Origin: Auanema rhodensis
Lineage: Eukaryota; Nematoda; Chromadorea; Rhabditida; Rhabditidae
Direction of reading: 5' to 3'
Length of the DNA: 64,000 bases
NCBI GenBank assembly: GCA_964057225.1
Contig: OZ059896.1
Coordinates: 1,612,001-1,676,000, forward strand
The notes under the pieces were generated by a model. The model was not told the origin of the DNA and did no database searches. It saw only the letters and a list, made by a program, of their open reading frames with translations. Positions 22,474 to 35,460 of the stretch are shown here, in pieces; position 1 is the stretch's first letter; each line of letters opens with the position of its first letter. The position numbers and the translations under genes were made by a program.

Positions 22474-25400
22474 TCAAAATGTTTTTGGAAGCAATTTTGA
22501 GTGTACATGGAAACTCAACATACACTAATGCATCATTTTTCAAACGATCATAACTAATTTTTGTATTAAGCTTTTCTCAATGAAGTTTAGTGCATTCGAT
22601 GCGGATTTTTAAGCTGCGTAGATCTGTGTTATCAGATTTGCGCTAGCTTAAAAATGCACCGAGATATCAACTGATATAAGTTTACACTTATATCCTCGAT
22701 TTTCACCCTGAAGAATTACTTTTTTCGTTGAATAACATTGTCTATCGTTTTTGCCTTGAAAAAAGGAATCTAAAAACATCTACTTTTTGCTAAATTATTT
22801 TCAAATTTTTCGAAAAAATTTTTGTCAAAATGTTTTTGGAAGCAATTTTGAGTGTACATGGAAACTCAACATACACTAATGCATCATTTTTCAAACGATC
22901 ATAACTAATTTTTGTATTAAGCGTTTCTCAATGTAGTATAGTGCATTCGATGCGGATTTTTAAGCTGCGTCGATCTGTACTATCAGATTTACGCTAGCTT
23001 GAAAATGCACCGAGATATCAACTGATATAAGTTCACACTTATATCCTCGATTTTCACCCTGAAGAATTAATTTTTTCGTTGAATAACATTGTCCATCGTT
23101 TTTGCCTTGAAAAAAGGAATCTAAAAACATCTACTTTTTGCTAAATTATTTTCAAATTTTTCGAAAAAATTTTTGTCAAAATGTTTTTGGAAGCAATTTT
23201 GAGTGTACATGGAAACTCAACATACACTAATGCATCATTTTTCAAACGATCATAACTAATTTTTGTATTAAGCGTTTCTCAATGTAGTATAGTGCATTCG
23301 ATGCGGATTTTTAAGCTGCGTCGATCTGTACTATCAGATTTGCGCTAGCTTGAAAATGCACCGAGATATCAACTGATATAAGTTCACACTTATATCCTCG
23401 ATTTTCACCCTGAAGAATTAATTTTTTCGTTGAATAACATTGTCCATCGTTTTTGCCTTGAAAAAAGGAATCTAAAAACATCTACTTTTTGCTAAATTAT
23501 TTTCAAATTTTTCGAAAAAATTTTTGTCAAAATGTTTTTGGAAGCAATTTTGAGTGTACATGGAAACTCAACATACACTAATGCATCATTTTTCAAACGA
23601 TCATAACTAATTTTTGTATTAAGCTTTTCTCAATGAAGTTTAGTGCATTCGATGCGGATTTTTAAGCTGCGTAGATCTGTGTTATCAGATTTGCGCTAGC
23701 TTAAAAATGCACCGAGATATCAACTGATATAAGTTCACACTTATATCCTCGATTTTCACCCTGAAGAATTACTTTTTTCGTTGAATAACATTGTCTATCG
23801 TTTTTGCCTTGAAAAAAGGAATCTAAAAACATCTACTTTTTGCTAAATTATTTTCAAATTTTTCGAAAAAATTTTTGTCAAAATGTTTTTGGAAGCAATT
23901 TTGAGTGTACATGGAAACTCAACATACACTAATGCATCATTTTTCAAACGATCATAACTAATTTTTGTATTAAGCGTTTCTCAATGTAGTATAGTGCATT
24001 CGATGCGGATTTTTAAGCTGCGTCGATCTGTACTATCAGATTTACGCTAGCTTGAAAATGCACCGAGATATCAACTGATATAAGTTCACACTTATATCCT
24101 CGATTTTCACCCCGAAGAATTAATTTTTTCGTTGAATAACATTGTCCATCGTTTTTGCCTTGAAAAAAGGAATCTAAAAACATCTACTTTTTGCTAAATT
24201 ATTTTTAAATTTTTCGAAAAAATTTTTGTCAAAATGTTTTTGGAAGCAATTTTGAGTGTACATGGAAACTCAACATACACTAATGCATCATTTTTCAAAC
24301 GATCATAACTAATTTTTGTATTAAGCTTTTCTCAATTAAGTTTAGTGCATTCGATGCGGATTTTTAAGCTGCGTAGATCTGTACTATCAGATTTGCGCTA
24401 GCTTGAAAATGCACCGAGATATCAACTGATATAAGTTCACACTTATATCCTCGATTTTCACCCTGAAGAATTAATTTTTTCGTTGAATAACATTGTCTAT
24501 CGTTTTTGCCTCGAAAAAAGGAATCTAAAAACATCTACTTTTTGCTAAATTATTTTCAAATTTTTCGAAAAAATTTTTGTCAAAATGTTTTTGGAAGCAA
24601 TTTTGAGTGTACATGGAAACTCAACATACACTAATGCATCATTTTTCAAACGATCATAACTAATTTTTGTATTAAGCTTTTCTCAATGAAGTTTAGTGCA
24701 TTCGATGCGGATTTTTAAGCTGCGTAGATCTGTGTTATCAGATTTGCGCTAGCTTAAAAATGCACCGAGATATCAACTGATATAAGTTTACACTTATATC
24801 CTCGATTTTCACCCTGAAGAATTACTTTTTTCGTTGAATAACATTGTCTATCGTTTTTGCCTTGAAAAAAGGAATCTAAAAACATCTACTTTTTGCTAAA
24901 TTATTTTCAAATTTTTCGAAAAAATTTTTGTCAAAATGTTTTTGGAAGCAATTTTGAGTGTACATGGAAACTCAACATACACTAATGCATCATTTTTCAA
25001 ACGATCATAACTAATTTTTGTATTAAGCGTTTCTCAATGTAGTATAGTGCATTCGATGCGGATTTTTAAGCTGCGTCGATCTGTACTATCAGATTTACGC
25101 TAGCTTGAAAATGCACCGAGATATCAACTGATATAAGTTCACACTTATATCCTCGATTTTCACCCTGAAGAATTAATTTTTTCGTTGAATAACATTGTCC
25201 ATCGTTTTTGCCTTGAGAAAAGGAATCTAAAAACATCTACTTTTTGCTAAATTATTTTCAAATTTTTCGAAAAAATTTTTGTCAAAATGTTTTTGGAAGC
25301 AATTTTGAGTGTACATGGAAACTCAACATACACTAATGCATCATTTTTCAAACGATCATAACTAATTTTTGTATTAAGCGTTTCTCAATGTAGTATAGTG

Positions 25401-26685
25401 CATTCGATGCGGATTTTTAAGCTGCGTCGATCTGTACTATCAGATTTGCGCTAGCTTGAAAATGCACCGAGATATCAACTGATATAAGTTCACACTTATA
25501 TCCTCGATTTTCACCCTGAAGAATTAATTTTTTCGTTGAATAACATTGTCCATCGTTTTTGCCTTGAAAAAAGGAATCTAAAAACATCTACTTTTTGCTA
25601 AATTATTTTCAAATTTTTCGAAAAAATTTTTGTCAAAATGTTTTTGGAAGCAATTTTGAGTGTACATGGAAACTCAACATACACTAATGCATCATTTTTC
25701 AAACGATCATAACTAATTTTTGTATTAAGCTTTTCTCAATGAAGTTTAGTGCATTCGATGCGGATTTTTAAGCTGCGTAGATCTGTGTTATCAGATTTGC
25801 GCTAGCTTAAAAATGCACCGAGATATCAACTGATATAAGTTCACACTTATATCCTCGATTTTCACCCTGAAGAATTACTTTTTTCGTTGAATAACATTGT
25901 CTATCGTTTTTGCCTTGAAAAAAGGAATCTAAAAACATCTACTTTTTGCTAAATTATTTTCAAATTTTTCGAAAAAATTTTTGTCAAAATGTTTTTGGAA
26001 GCAATTTTGAGTGTACATGGAAACTCAACATACACTAATGCATCATTTTTCAAACGATCATAACTAATTTTTGTATTAAGCGTTTCTCAATGTAGTATAG
26101 TGCATTCGATGCGGATTTTTAAGCTGCGTCGATCTGTACTATCAGATTTACGCTAGCTTGAAAATGCACCGAGATATCAACTGATATAAGTTCACACTTA
26201 TATCCTCGATTTTCACCCCGAAGAATTAATTTTTTCGTTGAATAACATTGTCCATCGTTTTTGCCTTGAAAAAAGGAATCTAAAAACATCTACTTTTTGC
26301 TAAATTATTTTCAAATTTTTCGAAAAAATTCTTGTCAAAATGTTTTTGGAAGCAATTTTGAGTGTACATGGAAACTCAACATACACTAATGCATCATTTT
26401 TCAAACGATCATAACTACTTTTTGTATTAAGCTTTTCTCAATTAAGTTTAGTGCATTCGATGCGGATTTTTAAGCTGCGTAGATCTGTACTATCAGATTT
26501 GCGCTAGCTTGAAAATGCACCGAGATATCAACTGATATAAGTTCACACTTATATCCTCGATTTTCACCCTGAAGAATTAATTTTTTCGTTGAATAACATT
26601 GTCTATCGTTTTTGCCTTGAAAAAAGGAATCTAAAAACATCTACTTTTTGCTAAATTATTTTGAAAATTTTCGAAAACATTTTTG
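22474..26685 (+). repeat. Six-monomer (2106-bp) tandem duplication
   Basis: Monomers k64-k69 (22474-24579) and k70-k75 (24580-26685) share the order B, A', A, B, A', b and three private marks at matching places: AAGTTTACACTT in the first member, TTCACCCCGAAG in the fifth and TTCTCAATTAAG in the sixth. Copy-specific changes include CCTCGAAAAAAGG in k69, CTTGAGAAAAGG in k71, and AACTACTTTTT with AAATTCTTGTC in k75. k62 is a third CAATTAAG monomer and shares GAAAATTTTCG and GAAAACATTTT with k75, which points to the source of that end. Confidence 0.86.
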
Positions 26686-28089
26686 TCAAAATGTTTTTGG
26701 AAGCAATTTTGAGTGTACATGGAAACTCAACATACACTAATGCATCATTTTTCAAACGATCATAACTAATTTTTGTATTAAGCGTTTCTCAATGTAGTAT
26801 AGTGCATTCGATGCGGATTTTTAAGCTGCGTCGATCTGTACTATCAGATTTGCGCTAGCTTGAAAATGCACCGAGATATCAACTGATATAAGTTCACACT
26901 TATATCCTCGATTTTCACCCTGAAGAATTAATTTTTTCGTTCAATAATATTGTCCATCGTTTTTGCCTTGAAAAAAGGAATCTAAAAACATCTACTTTTT
27001 GCTAAATTATTTTCAAATTTTTCGAAAAAATTTTTGTCAAAATGTTTTTGGAAGCAATTTTGAGTGTACATGGAAACTCAACATACACTAATGCATCATT
27101 TTTCAAACGATCATAACTAATTTTTGTATTAAGCTTTTCTCAATGAAGTTTAGTGCATTCGATGCGGATTTTCAAGCTGCGTAGATCTGTGTTATCAGAT
27201 TTGCGCTAGCTTAAAAATGCACCGAGATATCAACTGATATAAGTTCACACCTATATCCTCGATTTTCACCCTGAAGAATTAATTTTTTCGTTGAATAACA
27301 TTGTCTATCGTTTTTGCCTTGAAAAAAGGAATCTAAAAACATCTACTTTTTGCTAAATTATTCTGAAATTTTTCGAAAAAATTTTTGTCAAAATGTTTTT
27401 GGAAGCAATTTTGAGTGTACATGGAAACTCAACATACACTAATGCATCATTTTTCAAACGATCATAACTAATTTTTGTATTAAGCGTTTCTCAATGTAGT
27501 ATAGTGCATTCGATGCGGATTTTTAAGCTGCGTCGATCTGTACTATCAGATTTGCGCTAGCTTGAAAATGCACCGAGATATCAACTGATATAAGTTCACA
27601 CTTATATCCTCGATTTTCACCCTGAAGAATTAATTTTTTCGTTCAATAATATTGTCCATCGTTTTTGCTTTGAAAAAAGGAATCTAAAAACATCTACTTT
27701 TTGCTAAATTATTTTCAAATTTTTCGAAAAAATTTTTGTCAAAATGTTTTTGGAAGCAATTTTGAGTGTACATGGAAACTCAACATACACTAATGCATCA
27801 TTTTTCAAACGATCATAACTAATTTTTGTATTAAGCTTTTCTCAATGAAGTTTAGTGCATTCGATGCGGATTTTTAAGCTGCGTAGATCTGTGTTATCAG
27901 ATTTGCGCTAGCTTAAAAATGCACCGAGATATCAACTGATATAAGTTCACACCTATATCCTCGATTTTCACCCTGAAGAATTAATTTTTTCGTTGAATAA
28001 CATTGTCTATCGTTTTTGCCTTGAAAAAAGGAATCTAAAAACATCTACTTTTTGCTAAATTATTCTGAAATTTTTCGAAAAAATTTTTG
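26686..28089 (+). repeat. A-B dimer duplication (702 bp)
   Basis: Monomers k76-k77 and k78-k79 are two copies of an A-B pair. The A member has CGTTCAATAATATT. The B member has CACACCTATATC, ATTAATTTTTT and the rare ATTATTCTGAAAT. Copy-specific changes are TTTGCTTTG in k78 and GGATTTTCAAGC in k77. Confidence 0.82.
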
Positions 28090-31000
28090 TCAAAATGTTT
28101 TTGGAAGCAATTTTGAGTGTACATGGAAACTCAACATACACTAATGCATCATTTTTCAAACGATCATAACTAATTTTTGTATTAAGCGTTTCTCAATGTA
28201 GTATAGTGCATTCGATGCGGATTTTTGAGCTGCGTCGATCTGTACTATCAGATTTGCGCTAGCTTGAAAATGCACCGAGATATCAACTGATATAAGTTCA
28301 CACTTATATCCTCGATTTTCACCCTGAAGAATTAATTTTTTCGTTGAATAACATTGTCCATCGTTTTTGCCTTGAAAAAAGGAATCTAAAAACATCTACT
28401 TTTTGCTAAATTATTTTCAAATTTTTCGAAAACATTTTTGTCAAAATGTTTTTGGAAGCAATTTTGAGTGTACATGGAAACTCAACATACACTAATGCAT
28501 CATTTTTCAAACGATCATAACTAATTTTTGTATTAAGCTTTTCTCAATGAAGTTTAGTGCATTCGATGCGGATTTTTAAGCTGCGTAGATCTGTGTTATC
28601 AGATTTGCGCTAGCTTAAAAATGCACCGAGATATCAACTGATATAAGTTCACACTTATATCCTCGATTTTCACCCTGAAGAATTAATTTTTTCGTTGAAT
28701 AACATTGTCCATCGTTTTTGCCTTGAAAAAAGGAATCTAAAAACATCTACTTTTTGCTAAATTATTTTGAAATTTTTCGAAAAAATTTTTGTCAAAATGT
28801 TTTTGGAAGCAATTTTGAGTGTACATGGAAACTCAACATACACTAATGCATCATTTTTCAAACGATCATAACTAATTTTTGTATTAAGCGTTTCTCAACG
28901 TAGTATAGTGCATTCGATGCGGATTTTTAAGCTGCGTCGATCTGTACTATCAGATTTGCGCTAGCTTGAAAATGCACCGAGATATCAACTGATATAAGTT
29001 CACACTTATATCCTCGATTTTCACCCTGAAGAATTAATTTTTTCGTTCAATAATATTGTCCATCGTTTTTGCCTTGAAAAAAGGAATCTAAAAACATCTA
29101 CTTTTTGCTAAATTATTTTGAAATTTTTCGAAAAAATTTTTGTCAAAATGTTTTTGGAAGCAATTTTGAGTGTACATGGAAACTCAACATACACTAATGC
29201 ATCATTTTTCAAACGATCATAACTAATTTTTGTATTAAGCGTTTCTCAATGTAGTATAGTGCATTCGATGCGGATTTTTAAGCTGCGTCGATCTGTACTA
29301 TCAGATTTGCGCTAGCTTGAAAATGCACCGAGATATCAACTGATATAAGTTCACACTTATATCCTCGATTTTCACCCTGAAGAATTAATTTTTTCGTTGA
29401 ATAACATTGTCCATCGTTTTTGCCTTGAAAAAAGGAATCTAAAAACATCTACTTTTTGCTAAATTATTTTCAAATTTTTCGAAAACATTTTTGTCAAAAT
29501 GTTTTTGGAAGCAATTTTGAGTGTACATGGAAACTCAACATACACTAATGCATCATTTTTCAAACGATCATAACTAATTTTTGTATTAAGCGTTTCTCAA
29601 TGTAGTATAGTGCATTCGATGCGGATTTTTAAGCTGCGTCGATCTGTGTTATCAGATTTGCGCTAGCTTAAAAATGCACCGAGATATCAACTGATATAAG
29701 TTCACACTTATATCCTCGATTTTCACCCTGAAGAATTACTTTTTTCGTTGAATAACATTGTCTATCGTTTTTGCCTTGAAAAAAGGAATCTAAAAACATC
29801 TACTTTTTGCTAAATTATTTTCAAATTTTTCGAAAAAATTTTTGTCAAAATGTTTTTGGAAGCAATTTTGAGTGTACATGGAAACTCAACATACACTAAT
29901 GCATCATTTTTCAAACGATCATAACTAATTTTTGTATTAAGCTTTTCTCAATGAAGTTTAGTGCATTCGATGCGGATTTTTAAGCTGCGTAGATCTGTAC
30001 TATCAGATTTGCGCTAGCTTGAAAATGCACCGAGATATCAACTGATATAAGTTCACACTTATATCCTCGATTTTCACCCTGAAGAATTAATTTTTTCGTT
30101 GAATAACATTGTCTATCGTTTTTGCCTTGAAAAAAGGAATCTAAAAACATCTACTTTTTGCTAAATTATTTTCAAATTTTTCGAAAAAATTTTTGTCAAA
30201 ATGTTTTTGGAAGCAATTTTGAGTGTACATGGAAACTCAACATACACTAATGCATCATTTTTCAAACGATCATAACTAATTTTTGTATTAAGCGTTTCTC
30301 AATGTAGTATAGTGCATTCGATGCGGATTTTTAAGCTGCGTCGATCTGTACTATCAGATTTGCGCTAGCTTGAAAATGCACCGAGATATCAACTGATATA
30401 AGTTCACACTTATATCCTCGATTTTCACCCTGAAGAATTAATTTTTTCGTTGAATAACATTGTCCATCGTTTTTGCCTTGAAAAAAGGAATCTAAAAACA
30501 TCTACTTTTTGCTAAATTATTTTCAAATTTTTCGAAAAAATTTTTGTCAAAATGTTTTTGGAAGCAATTTTGAGTGTACATGGAAACTCAACATACACTA
30601 ATGCATCATTTTTCAAACGATCATAACTAATTTTTGTATTAAGCTTTTCTCAATGAAGTTTAGTGCATTCGATGCGGATTTTTAAGCTGCGTAGATCTGT
30701 GTTATCAGATTTGCGCTAGCTTAAAAATGCACCGAGATATCAACTGATATAAGTTCACACTTATATCCTCGATTTTCACCCTGAAGAATTACTTTTTTCG
30801 TTGAATAACATTGTCTATCGTTTTTGCCTTGAAAAAAGGAATCTAAAAACATTTACTTTTTGCTAAATTATTTTCAAATTTTTCGAAAAAATTTTTGTCA
30901 AAATGTTTTTGGAAGCAATTTTGAGTGTACATGGAAACTCAACATACACTAATGCATCATTTTTCAAACGATCATAACTAATTTTTGTATTAAGCGTTTC

Positions 31001-34000
31001 TCAATGTAGTATAGTGCATTCGATGCGGATTTTTAAGCTGCGTAGATCTGTACTATCAGATTTGCGCTAGCTTGAAAATGCACCGAGATATCAACTGATA
31101 TAAGTTCACACTTATATCCTCGATTTTCACCCTGAAGAATTAATTTTTTCGTTGAATAACATTGTCTATCGTTTTTGCCTTGAAAAAAGGAATCTAAAAA
31201 CATCTACTTTTTGCTAAATTATTTTGAAATTTTTCGAAAACATTTTTGTCAAAATGTTTTTGGAAGCAATTTTGAGTGTACATGGAAACTCAACATACAC
31301 TAATGCATCATTTTTCAAACGATCATAACTAATTTTTGTATTAAGCGTTTCTCAATGTAGTATAGTGCATTCGATGCGGATTTTTAAGCTGCGTCGATCT
31401 GTACTATCAGATTTACGCTAGCTTGAAAATGCACCGAGATATCAACTGATATAAGTTCACACTTATATCCTCGATTTTCACCCTGAAGAATTAATTTTTT
31501 CGTTGAATAACATTGTCCATCGTTTTTGCCTTGAAAAAAGGAATCTAAAAACATCTACTTTTTGCTAAATTATTTTCAAATTTTTCGAAAAAATTTTTGT
31601 CAAAATGTTTTTGGAAGCAATTTTGAGTGTACATGGAAACTCAACATACACTAATGCATCATTTTTCAAACGATCATAACTAATTTTTGTATTAAGCTTT
31701 TCTCAATGAAGTTTAGTGCATTCGATGCGGATTTTTAAGCTGCGTAGATCTGTGTTATCAGATTTGCGCTAGCTTAAAAATGCACCGAGATATCAACTGA
31801 TATAAGTTCACACTTATATCCTCGATTTTCACCCTGAAGAATTACTTTTTTCGTTGAATAACATTGTCTATCGTTTTTGCCTTGAAAAAAGGAATCTAAA
31901 AACATCTACTTTTTGCTAAATTATTTTCAAATTTTTCGAAAAAATTTTTGTCAAAATGTTTTTGGAAGCAATTTTGAGTGTACATGGAAACTCAACATAC
32001 ACTAATGCATCATTTTTCAAACGATCATAACTAATTTTTGTATTAAGCGTTTCTCAATGTAGTATAGTGCATTCGATGCGGATTTTTAAGCTGCGTCGAT
32101 CTGTACTATCAGATTTGCGCTAGCTTGAAAATGCACCGAGATATCAACTGATATAAGTTCACACTTATATCCTCGATTTTCACCCTGAAGAATTACTTTT
32201 TTCGTTGAATAACATTGTCTATCGTTTTTGCCTTGAAAAAAGGAATCTAAAAACATCTACTTTTTGCTAAATTATTCTGAAATTTTTCGAAAAAATTTTT
32301 GTCAAAATGTTTTTGGAAGCAATTTTGAGTGTACATGGAAACTCAACATACACTAATGCATCATTTTTCAAACGATCATAACTAATTTTTGTATTAAGCG
32401 TTTCTCAATGTAGTATAGTGCATTCGATGCGGATTTTTGAGCTGCGTCGATCTGTACTATCAGATTTGCGCTAGCTTGAAAATGCACCGAGATATCAACT
32501 GATATAAGTTCACACTTATATCCTCGATTTTCACCCTGAAGAATTAATTTTTTCGTTGAATAACATTGTCCATCGTTTTTGCCTTGAAAAAAGGAATCTA
32601 AAAACATCTACTTTTTGCTAAATTATTTTCAAATTTTTCGAAAAAATTTTTGTCAAAATGTTTTTGGAAGCAATTTTGAGTGTACATGGAAACTCAACAT
32701 ACACTAATGCATCATTTTTCAAACGATCATAACTAATTTTTGTATTAAGCTTTTCTCAATGAAGTTTAGTGCATTCGATGCGGATTTTTAAGCTGCGTAG
32801 ATCTGTGTTATCAGATTTGCGCTAGCTTAAAAATGCACCGAGATATCAACTGATATAAGTTCACACATATATCCTCGATTTTCACCCTGAAGAATTAATT
32901 TTTTCGTTGAATAACATTGTCCATCGTTTTTGCCTTGAAAAAAGGAATCTAAAAACATCTACTTTTTGCTAAATTATTTTCAAATTTTTCGAAAAAATTT
33001 TTGTCAAAATGTTTTTGGAAGCAATTTTGAGTGTACATGGAAACTCAACATACACTAATGCATCATTTTTCAAACGATCATAACTAATTTTTGTATTAAG
33101 CTTTTCTCAATGAAGTTTAGTGCATTCGATGCGGATTTTTAAGCTGCGTAGATCTGTGTTATCAGATTTGCGCTAACTTAAAAATGCACCGAGATATCAA
33201 CTGATATAAGTTCACACTTATATCCTCGATTTTCACCCTGAAGAATTACTTTTTTCGTTGAATAACATTGTCTATCGTTTTTGCCTTGAAAAAAGGAATC
33301 TAAAAACATCTACTTTTTGCTAAATTATTTTCAAATTTTTCGAAAAAATTTTTGTCAAAATGTTTTTGGAAGCAATTTTGAGTGTACATGGAAACTCAAC
33401 ATACACTAATGCATCATTTTTCAAACGATCATAACTAATTTTTGTATTAAGCGTTTCTCAATGTAGTATAGTGCATTCGATGCGGATTTTTAAGCTGCGT
33501 CGATCTGTACTATCAGATTTACGCTAGCTTGAAAATGCACCGAGATATCAACTGATATAAGTTCACACCTATATCCTCGATTTTCACCCTGAAGAATTAA
33601 TTTTTTCGTTGAATAACATTGTCTATCGTTTTTGCCTTGAAAAAAGGAATCTAAAAACATCTACTTTTTGCTAAATTATTTTCAAATTTTTCGAAAAAAT
33701 TTTTGTCAAAATGTTTTTGGAAGCAATTTTGAGTGTACATGGAAACTCAACATACACTAATGCATCATTTTTCAAACGATCATAACTAATTTTTGTATTA
33801 AGCTTTTCTCAATGAAGTTTAGTGCATTCGATGCCGATTTTTAAGCTGCGTAGATCTGTGTTATCAGATTTGCGCTAGCTTAAAAATGCACCGAGATATC
33901 AACTGATATAAGTTCACACTTATATCCTCGATTTTCACCCTGAAGAATTACTTTTTTCGTTGAATAACATTGTCTATCGTTTTTGCCTTGAAAAAAGGAA

Positions 34001-35460
34001 TCTAAAAACATCTACTTTTTGCTAAATTATTTTCAAATTTTTCGAAAAAATTTTTGTCAAAATGTTTTTGGAAGCAATTTTGAGTGTACATGGAAACTCA
34101 ACATACACTAATGCATCATTTTTCAAACGATCATAACTAATTTTTGTATTAAGCGTTTCTCAATGTAGTATAGTGCATTCGATGCGGATTTTTAAGCTGC
34201 GTCGATCTGTACTATCAGATTTACGCTAGCTTGAAAATGCACCGAGATATCAACTGATATAAGTTCACACTTATATCCTCGATTTTCACCCTGAAGAATT
34301 AATTTTTTCGTTGAATAACATTGTCCATCGTTTTTGCCTTGAAAAAAGGAATCTAAAAACATCTACTTTTTGCTAAATTATTTTCAAATTTTTCGAAAAA
34401 ATTTTTGTCAAAATGTTTTTGGAAGCAATTTTGAGTGTACATGGAAACTCAACATACACTAATGCATCATTTTTCAAACGATCATAACTAATTTTTGTAT
34501 TAAGCTTTTCTCAATGAAGTTTAGTGCATTCGATGCGGATTTCTAAGCTGCGTAGATCTGTGTTATCAGATTTGCGCTAGCTTAAAAATGCACCGAGATA
34601 TCAACTGATATAAGTTCACACTTATATCCTCGATTTTCACCCTGAAGAATTAATTTTTTCGTTGAATAACATTGTCTATCGTTTTTGCCTTGAAAAAAGG
34701 AATCTAAAAACATCTACTTTTTGCTAAATTATTTTCAAATTTTTCGAAAAAATTTTTGTCAAAATGTTTTTGGAAGCAATTTTGAGTGTACATGGAAACT
34801 CAACATACACTAATGCATCATTTTTCAAACGATCATAACTAATTTTTGTATTAAGCGTTTCTCAATGTAGTATAGTGCATTCGATGCGGATTTTTAAGCT
34901 GCGTCGATCTGTACTATCAGATTTGCGCTAGCTTGAAAATGCACCGAGATATCAACTGATATAAGTTTACACCTATATCCTCGATTTTCACCCTGAAGAA
35001 TTAATTTTTTCGTTGAATAACATTGTCTATCGTTTTTGCCTTGAAAAAAGGAATCTAAAAACATCTACTTTTTGCTAAATTATTTTGAAATTTTTCGAAA
35101 ACATTTTTGTCAAAATGTTTTTGGAAGCAATTTTGAGTGTACATGGAAACTCAACATACACTAATGCATCATTTTTCAAACGATCATAACTAATTTTTGT
35201 ATTAAGCGTTTCTCAATGTAGTATAGTGCATTCGATGCGGATTTTTAAGCTGCGTAGATCTGTGTTATCAGATTTGCGCTAGCTTAAAAATGCACCGAGA
35301 TATCAACTGATATAAGTTCACACTTATATCCTCGATTTTCACCCTGAAGAATTACTTTTTTCGTTGAATAACATTGTCTATCGTTTTTGCCTTGAAAAAA
35401 GGAATCTAAAAACATCTACTTTTTGCTAAATTATTTTCAAATTTTTCGAAAAAATTTTTG
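28090..35460 (+). repeat. Less regular A/B segment with mosaic monomers (k80-k100)
   Basis: The order is A B A A H b A B H A' B H A B B A' B A' B A H. k84 (29494) has A-type GCGTTT and GTAGTATAG with B-type TGTGTT, CTTAAAAAT and ATTACT. k88 (30898) is A-like with B-type GCGTAGATC. k91 (31951) is A through CTTGAAAAT, then B-type ATTACTTTTTT. k100 (35110) is A to position 114 and B afterwards. Private changes include CAACGTAG in k82, CACACATATATC in k93, GCTAACTT in k94, GATGCCGAT in k96 and ATTTCTAAGC in k98. B-A' adjacency persists at k94-k95 and k96-k97. Confidence 0.78.

Larger units (their letters stand above)
16858..26685 (+). repeat. B-A'-X higher-order repeat, mostly trimeric (1053 bp)
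   Basis: From k48 to k75 each unit opens with a B monomer carrying ATTACTTTTTT, followed at once by an A' monomer with ATTTACGC, then one to three A or b monomers. Unit lengths in monomers are 5, 4, 3, 4, 3, 3, 3 and 3. B openers start at 16858, 18613, 20017, 21070, 22474, 23527, 24580 and 25633. The order is fixed while the length slips, as expected when an incipient higher-order repeat still exchanges at single-monomer register. Confidence 0.84.
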
